Origin: Udeniomyces pyricola
Taxonomy: Eukaryota > Basidiomycota > Tremellomycetes > Cystofilobasidiales > Mrakiaceae
Assembly: GCA_039545295.1 (NCBI GenBank)
Contig: BCIK01000004.1
Location: forward strand, 1,241,389-1,305,388
Length of the DNA: 64,000 bases
Reading direction: 5' to 3'
Shown here: positions 60,660-64,000 of the stretch, in pieces
How positions within the stretch are numbered: the first letter of the stretch is position 1
Layout: each line of letters begins with the position of its first letter
Made by a program: the position numbers and the translations under genes
The notes under the pieces: generated by a model
Told to the model about the DNA's origin: nothing
Seen by the model: only the letters and a program-made list of their open reading frames with translations
Database searches by the model: none

Positions 60660-62863
60660 ATGCAACAATCATCCATTCTCCCTACGACTCATCAAGATCT
60701 CATCACTCGTCAGCCCTATTCATATCCAATATCTTCCGTTCTTTCCAGTATCCTCACATACATATGCATGCACGCACGCACGCACACACACGTCTCCATG
60801 ATCATCATCAACATCATCATCATCATCACTTCCTCCCCATCGTCATCGTCCTCACTATCGCCACCATCTGACCATCCATATATTCTTGTTCCGATCCAGA
60901 TGCCACCTACGACTTCTTTGGCAAGCGACTCGCAACTGCCTCAGCCGACCAGCGCATCAAGGTTTGGAGACGCGCCCAAGACGGCAGCTGGCATGTCGAT
61001 GAGGACTGGAAGGTTGGTCTTCATCACTCATTTGACTCTCCATCTAGCTGAGCCAAGATCAATCTCCTCGCTCGACCTCAAAATGCTGATCGTTTCATCA
61101 TCGTCCCACGGTAGGCCCATGATGCGCCCGTCGCCAAGGTCGTCTGGTAAGGGTAATCCGAGGCTGGCTTGCAACACTTGGCTGTTCGCCGCTCTCTCTC
61201 GACTTACCCCCTCACTGGTCCACCTCTCAATCCCCTGCACCTTAGGTCTCATCCCGAACATGGTCCTCTGCTAGCGAGCTGTAGCTATGACCGAACGGTT
61301 CGCGTTTGGGAGGAAAAGAACGATGGTACGACTCGTCTGCTCAAGTCCATGCCTCGAGACGCGCTTGACGCGTCACTCCGCGCTCACACAACATGCCTCT
61401 CGCCAACCAACCAACCATGTATCTAACATCGTCACAGAACAACGCAACTCGGGACGTCGTTGGCACTCGGTTCATAAGATGTCGGATGCTAGGGGCAGCG
61501 TACGGGACATTGCATTTGCCCCTTCCGAATTCGGACTTCGTTTGGTAAGATCCCTTGTTCTCGTTCGGAGCGTCTCCGCTTCCCTGTGCCGACAATGAGA
61601 ACTTGAAGATGACGCAATCGTCTAATCAACAAATTTGCACGACTTGTCCTTACCTCGCGCCCAGGCTACAATCTCCTCAGACTCCTACCTTCGACTGTAT
61701 GCACCGTCGCTGCCCTCCGTCTCGGACTGGTTCTCCGTGGTCCAGGTCCATATTCCTTCTCTCTCGACGTCTGCGTCCCCGGCTCCGTCTTCCAAACCTC
61801 TACCTACCTCGGCAGGTGAGGGGGGTATCTCACGCATGCTCAACAGGGCCGCCGGCACGAGCTTCGGCGACGGCGTCTCAGAGAGCACGAATGGATCAGC
61901 TGGACCCGGACCGCACGAAGTTCTAGGAGGAGGCAGATGCTTGAGCTGGTGCAAAGAGAAGTGGTGGGGAATGGTTATAGCTGTCGCAGAAGGCACAGAG
62001 GGGGAAGTCAAGGTCAGTCTAGCCCCCGTTGGTCAAGTGCCCGTCGCGACGCCTTGCAAGTCCTTCGCGCTGATGATGCAAATTTCTGACGCGATGCATT
62101 TCTATCAGATCATCTCATTGCCGCACCCTGCTCCGTCAGTCCAGTTGCTTGTATTGACTCCTCCGACGGCGAGCAATCCCAACGCGTCGGTCTCATCGAC
62201 GGTCGGAGACGCTACCGTTACCTCGCTGTCCTGGGCTCCCTCATGTGGACGGGACTACCACCTCATTGCGACTGGTACTCGCGGTGGCGTTGTTCGGATT
62301 TGGAAGGTGGTCGTAGGAGAAAGTGAGGACGGACAGGACAACGGAGAGGGTTGGAAGGCGAAGCTCTTGACCGAGTTCTCGGACCATGGGTGAGTCCCTA
62401 AACTCTGACTTTATATGGACCGGCTCGCCAATCCGCGAAGATCGGCATGTTGAATAGCGTCACAAATGTGTGAACTTGTCTCCCAGGCGTACCATCACCA
62501 GCGTTGAATGGAACGCTACTGGCACTATCTTGAGCACTTCGGCCGACGATGGCAAAGTCCGGCTCTGGAAGGGTGAGCTTGGGTCTCGCAACTTTACCGG
62601 TGTATACGTATGATTGCTGACTTGCTTGTTGGGTGATGAATTCGATACTTTTCATTGGCTAGCGACCTGTACGTAGCATGTCAAAGCTTTAATTTTGCTC
62701 TGAACACATGCTGGGAGCCGATCAGACGTATCACTGATGATTCATTCTGTATATTCCTCTTGTGTTCCGTGCAGACTCGGATCGATGGGAGCTCAAAGCT
62801 GTGTTTGATGCTCAGCCTGCGAGTGCGATGGAGGAGAATGACGATAGGCGAATGATGGGATGA
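60660..62863 (+). CDS. SEH1: Nucleoporin Seh1 (WD40 repeat protein)
   Basis: Subunit of the nuclear-pore Y complex and, through Sea4, of the SEACAT/GATOR2 complex upstream of TORC1. Exon 1 (60660 to about 60710) reads MQQSSILPTTHQDLIT, matching the Seh1 start GHEDLI. After an intron of about 190 nt with a simple-repeat-rich interior, exon 2 opens HATYDFFGKRLATASADQRI and KVWRRAQDG. WD blades follow: SWHVDEDWK spliced to AHDAPVAKVVW, then HPEHGPLLASCSYDRTVRVW, RGSVRDIAFAPSEFGLRLAT with ISSDSYLRLYAP, LSWAPSCGRDYHLIATGTRG with GVVRIWKVV, and TSVEWNATGTILSTSADDGK with VRLWK. The C-terminus DRWELKAVFDAQPASAMEEN ends MMG with stop 62861-62863. About eight introns are used. AHDAPVxKVVWAHPE with ASCSYDRTVRVWEE separates Seh1 from Sec13. 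Confidence 0.92.
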
Positions 62864-63315
62864 AAGCATATGTCGACGAGTCACATACACAACACTCGCT
62901 TGTAATCCGCGAAGCCTTTTGTCAGTGTCCGATGGCAGGAACTCATGTCTAGGAGCCATCGGTACGCGGGCCGACGTGACACAGACGATGGAGTTTAGCC
63001 GTTCTTATAGTTTGGAGTCGCTTCCTGCAAGCGAATTGGTTGTGACTGGCGAAAGAATGGATATGATGCGGGTAAGACGGGCTGAACTCGAGCCGAAGGG
63101 GACGCGTACTGTCAACGAGACAAATACTGATAAGGAACTCGAGTCAGACTGTTCCCGATCGACTTGGTCGTTATCTTTCCCCTTGACGTTCACATGTTCA
63201 CATCTCTCATGTCGATTCCATCTTGACAACCACCTTCTTGCCTGTCTTGGCTCTAGTCGTCTCACTCACTTGTCGATCCTATTCTCCATCTCGGCCGGTA
63301 ACATCTGTTTCCCAT
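62864..63315. promoter_or_regulatory. Upstream region of the purine permease, with a GATA-factor-type site
   Basis: It holds the SEH1 3' flank and the permease promoter. TGATAAG at 63128-63134 fits the HGATAR site of fungal GATA activators (AreA/Gat1 type), about 180 bases before the permease start at 63316. Permeases of this family are normally under nitrogen control by such factors; whether this site is used is inference. A short open frame from 62919 has no motif. Confidence 0.4.
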
Positions 63316-64000
63316 ATGTCTACACACTACGTCACCAGCAACCAGCCTGCCCGCCACCCGCCGGCGATGGCCGAGCGAAAACCCATCAAAGCTCAACTTC
63401 AACGAACCGGTCAGCGACTCGTTTCACGGGAGGGCTGGCTTGGGGATTATGACTTTAAGTATCTGGTGAGTAACTCCATCCCAACCCGGGACGTTGTCTG
63501 CCCAGGACATCCATGCGCGTACATATGGGCACAGGTCAACCCATGCTAACCGCGCCACCACCTTTACGCTCGACCTTCACGGCGCTCTTGGATATCGGAT
63601 CAGTGCATGCCAACGTTGCCCTTTCATCTCGGCTCAAAGCCAAAGACCCAACGATCTGCACCCCCGTTCTACTCGCTGAACCAGGAGCTTCCCATCCTGC
63701 TTTCCCTTATTGCTGGCTTTCAGCATGCGTTGGCCATGCTAGCTGGGGTAAGTTGTTGTATTTTGTCAAACATGGCCGCCGTGTCGTAACTCGATGAACT
63801 GATTCACCATGACCTCGATCCAAATCATGTCCACAGCTTATCACGCCGCCAATCATTTTTGCCAACTACCTGAACCTCGCTCCGGAGCTTCAGAGCTATA
63901 GTATGTTCCTGCACAGGTCTTATCTCGCAGATTGATGTGGCTGGCCTCCATGTCGACATGACTGAAGATTCTGCTTTCATTGCTGTCTTGTAGTGATTAG
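63316..64000 (+). CDS. Uric acid-xanthine permease (UapA/UapC type), 5' part; 3' end outside window
   Basis: Plasma-membrane H+ symporter for uric acid and xanthine, of the NAT/NCS2 family, feeding purine breakdown. The start is MSTHYVTSNQPARH at 63316 or MAERKPIKAQ at 63367. The N-terminal cytoplasmic motif reads REGWLGDYDFKYL (about 63427-63465), the block before helix 1 in Uap proteins, then an intron with GTGAGT donor. The second exon gives CTPTLPFHLGSKPKTQRSAP and PPFYSLNQELPILLSL, then the helix-1 signature GFQHALAMLAG (about 63715-63745), which carries the QH motif needed for transport in this family. A further exon after a CCACAG acceptor at about 63835 gives LITPPIIFANYLNLAPELQS, and the window ends inside the following intron or exon. 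Family assignment is firm; the substrate range is inferred from closeness to UapA/UapC. Confidence 0.85.

Overview
The window is eukaryotic nuclear DNA, almost certainly from a fungus and most likely a basidiomycete yeast of the Tremellomycete (Cryptococcus/Kwoniella) type. The grounds are: about 21 genes in 64 kb on both strands; nearly every gene broken by several short introns (many about 50-80 nt, with GTRAGT-like donors, CTGAC/CTAAC-like branch sites and CAG/TAG acceptors); short intergenic spaces; and a gene set that is fungal (V-ATPase c' subunit Vma11, Ypd1, Iks1, a Ran1/Ksp1-type kinase, UapA-type purine permease) but also includes genes absent from budding yeast (KHDC4-type KH protein, ZCCHC10-type zinc knuckle). 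The lineage call is inference; no rRNA, tRNA, mobile element, CRISPR array or viral sequence was recognised.

Layout, left to right: 3' end of a kinesin-5 motor (+, cut by the window edge); an unidentified acidic protein (-); a UBR1-type N-recognin E3 ligase (-); a PTEN lipid phosphatase (+); an Iks1 protein kinase (+); a long unidentified protein with a conserved-looking C-terminal part (-); a two-KH-domain KHDC4-type splicing protein (-); a Ran1/Ksp1-type kinase (-); a Sec14-like/RhoGAP protein (+); a 3-ketoacyl-CoA thiolase (+); a secreted GH79 glycoside hydrolase with a GPI-like tail (-); a predicted mitochondrial protein of unknown function (-); RPAP1 (-); a mitochondrial double-hotdog acyl-CoA thioesterase (+); Vma11 (-); a ZCCHC10-type zinc-knuckle protein (+); the Hsp90 co-chaperone p23/Sba1 (+); an unidentified polyQ protein (-); the phosphorelay protein Ypd1 (-); nucleoporin Seh1 (+); and the 5' part of a uric acid-xanthine permease (+, cut by the window edge).

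The genes do not form a functional cluster: this is ordinary housekeeping and signalling sequence (mitosis, ubiquitin, phosphoinositide, Rho and His-Asp signalling, RNA processing, RNA polymerase assembly, fatty-acid metabolism, vacuolar acidification, nuclear pore). I found no convincing new system. The points most worth a second look are gene-structure features: 5-nt and 13-nt exons in VMA11, a 607-nt intron in YPD1, an ambiguous 5' end in IKS1, two long overlapping open frames at an intron of the unidentified gene at 21.6-25.1 kb, the GPI-type GH79 enzyme, and a thiolase without an evident peroxisomal signal. Gene limits come from reading open frames and splice signals by eye; ends given as start and stop codons are firm where stated, and internal exon limits are approximate unless positions are given.
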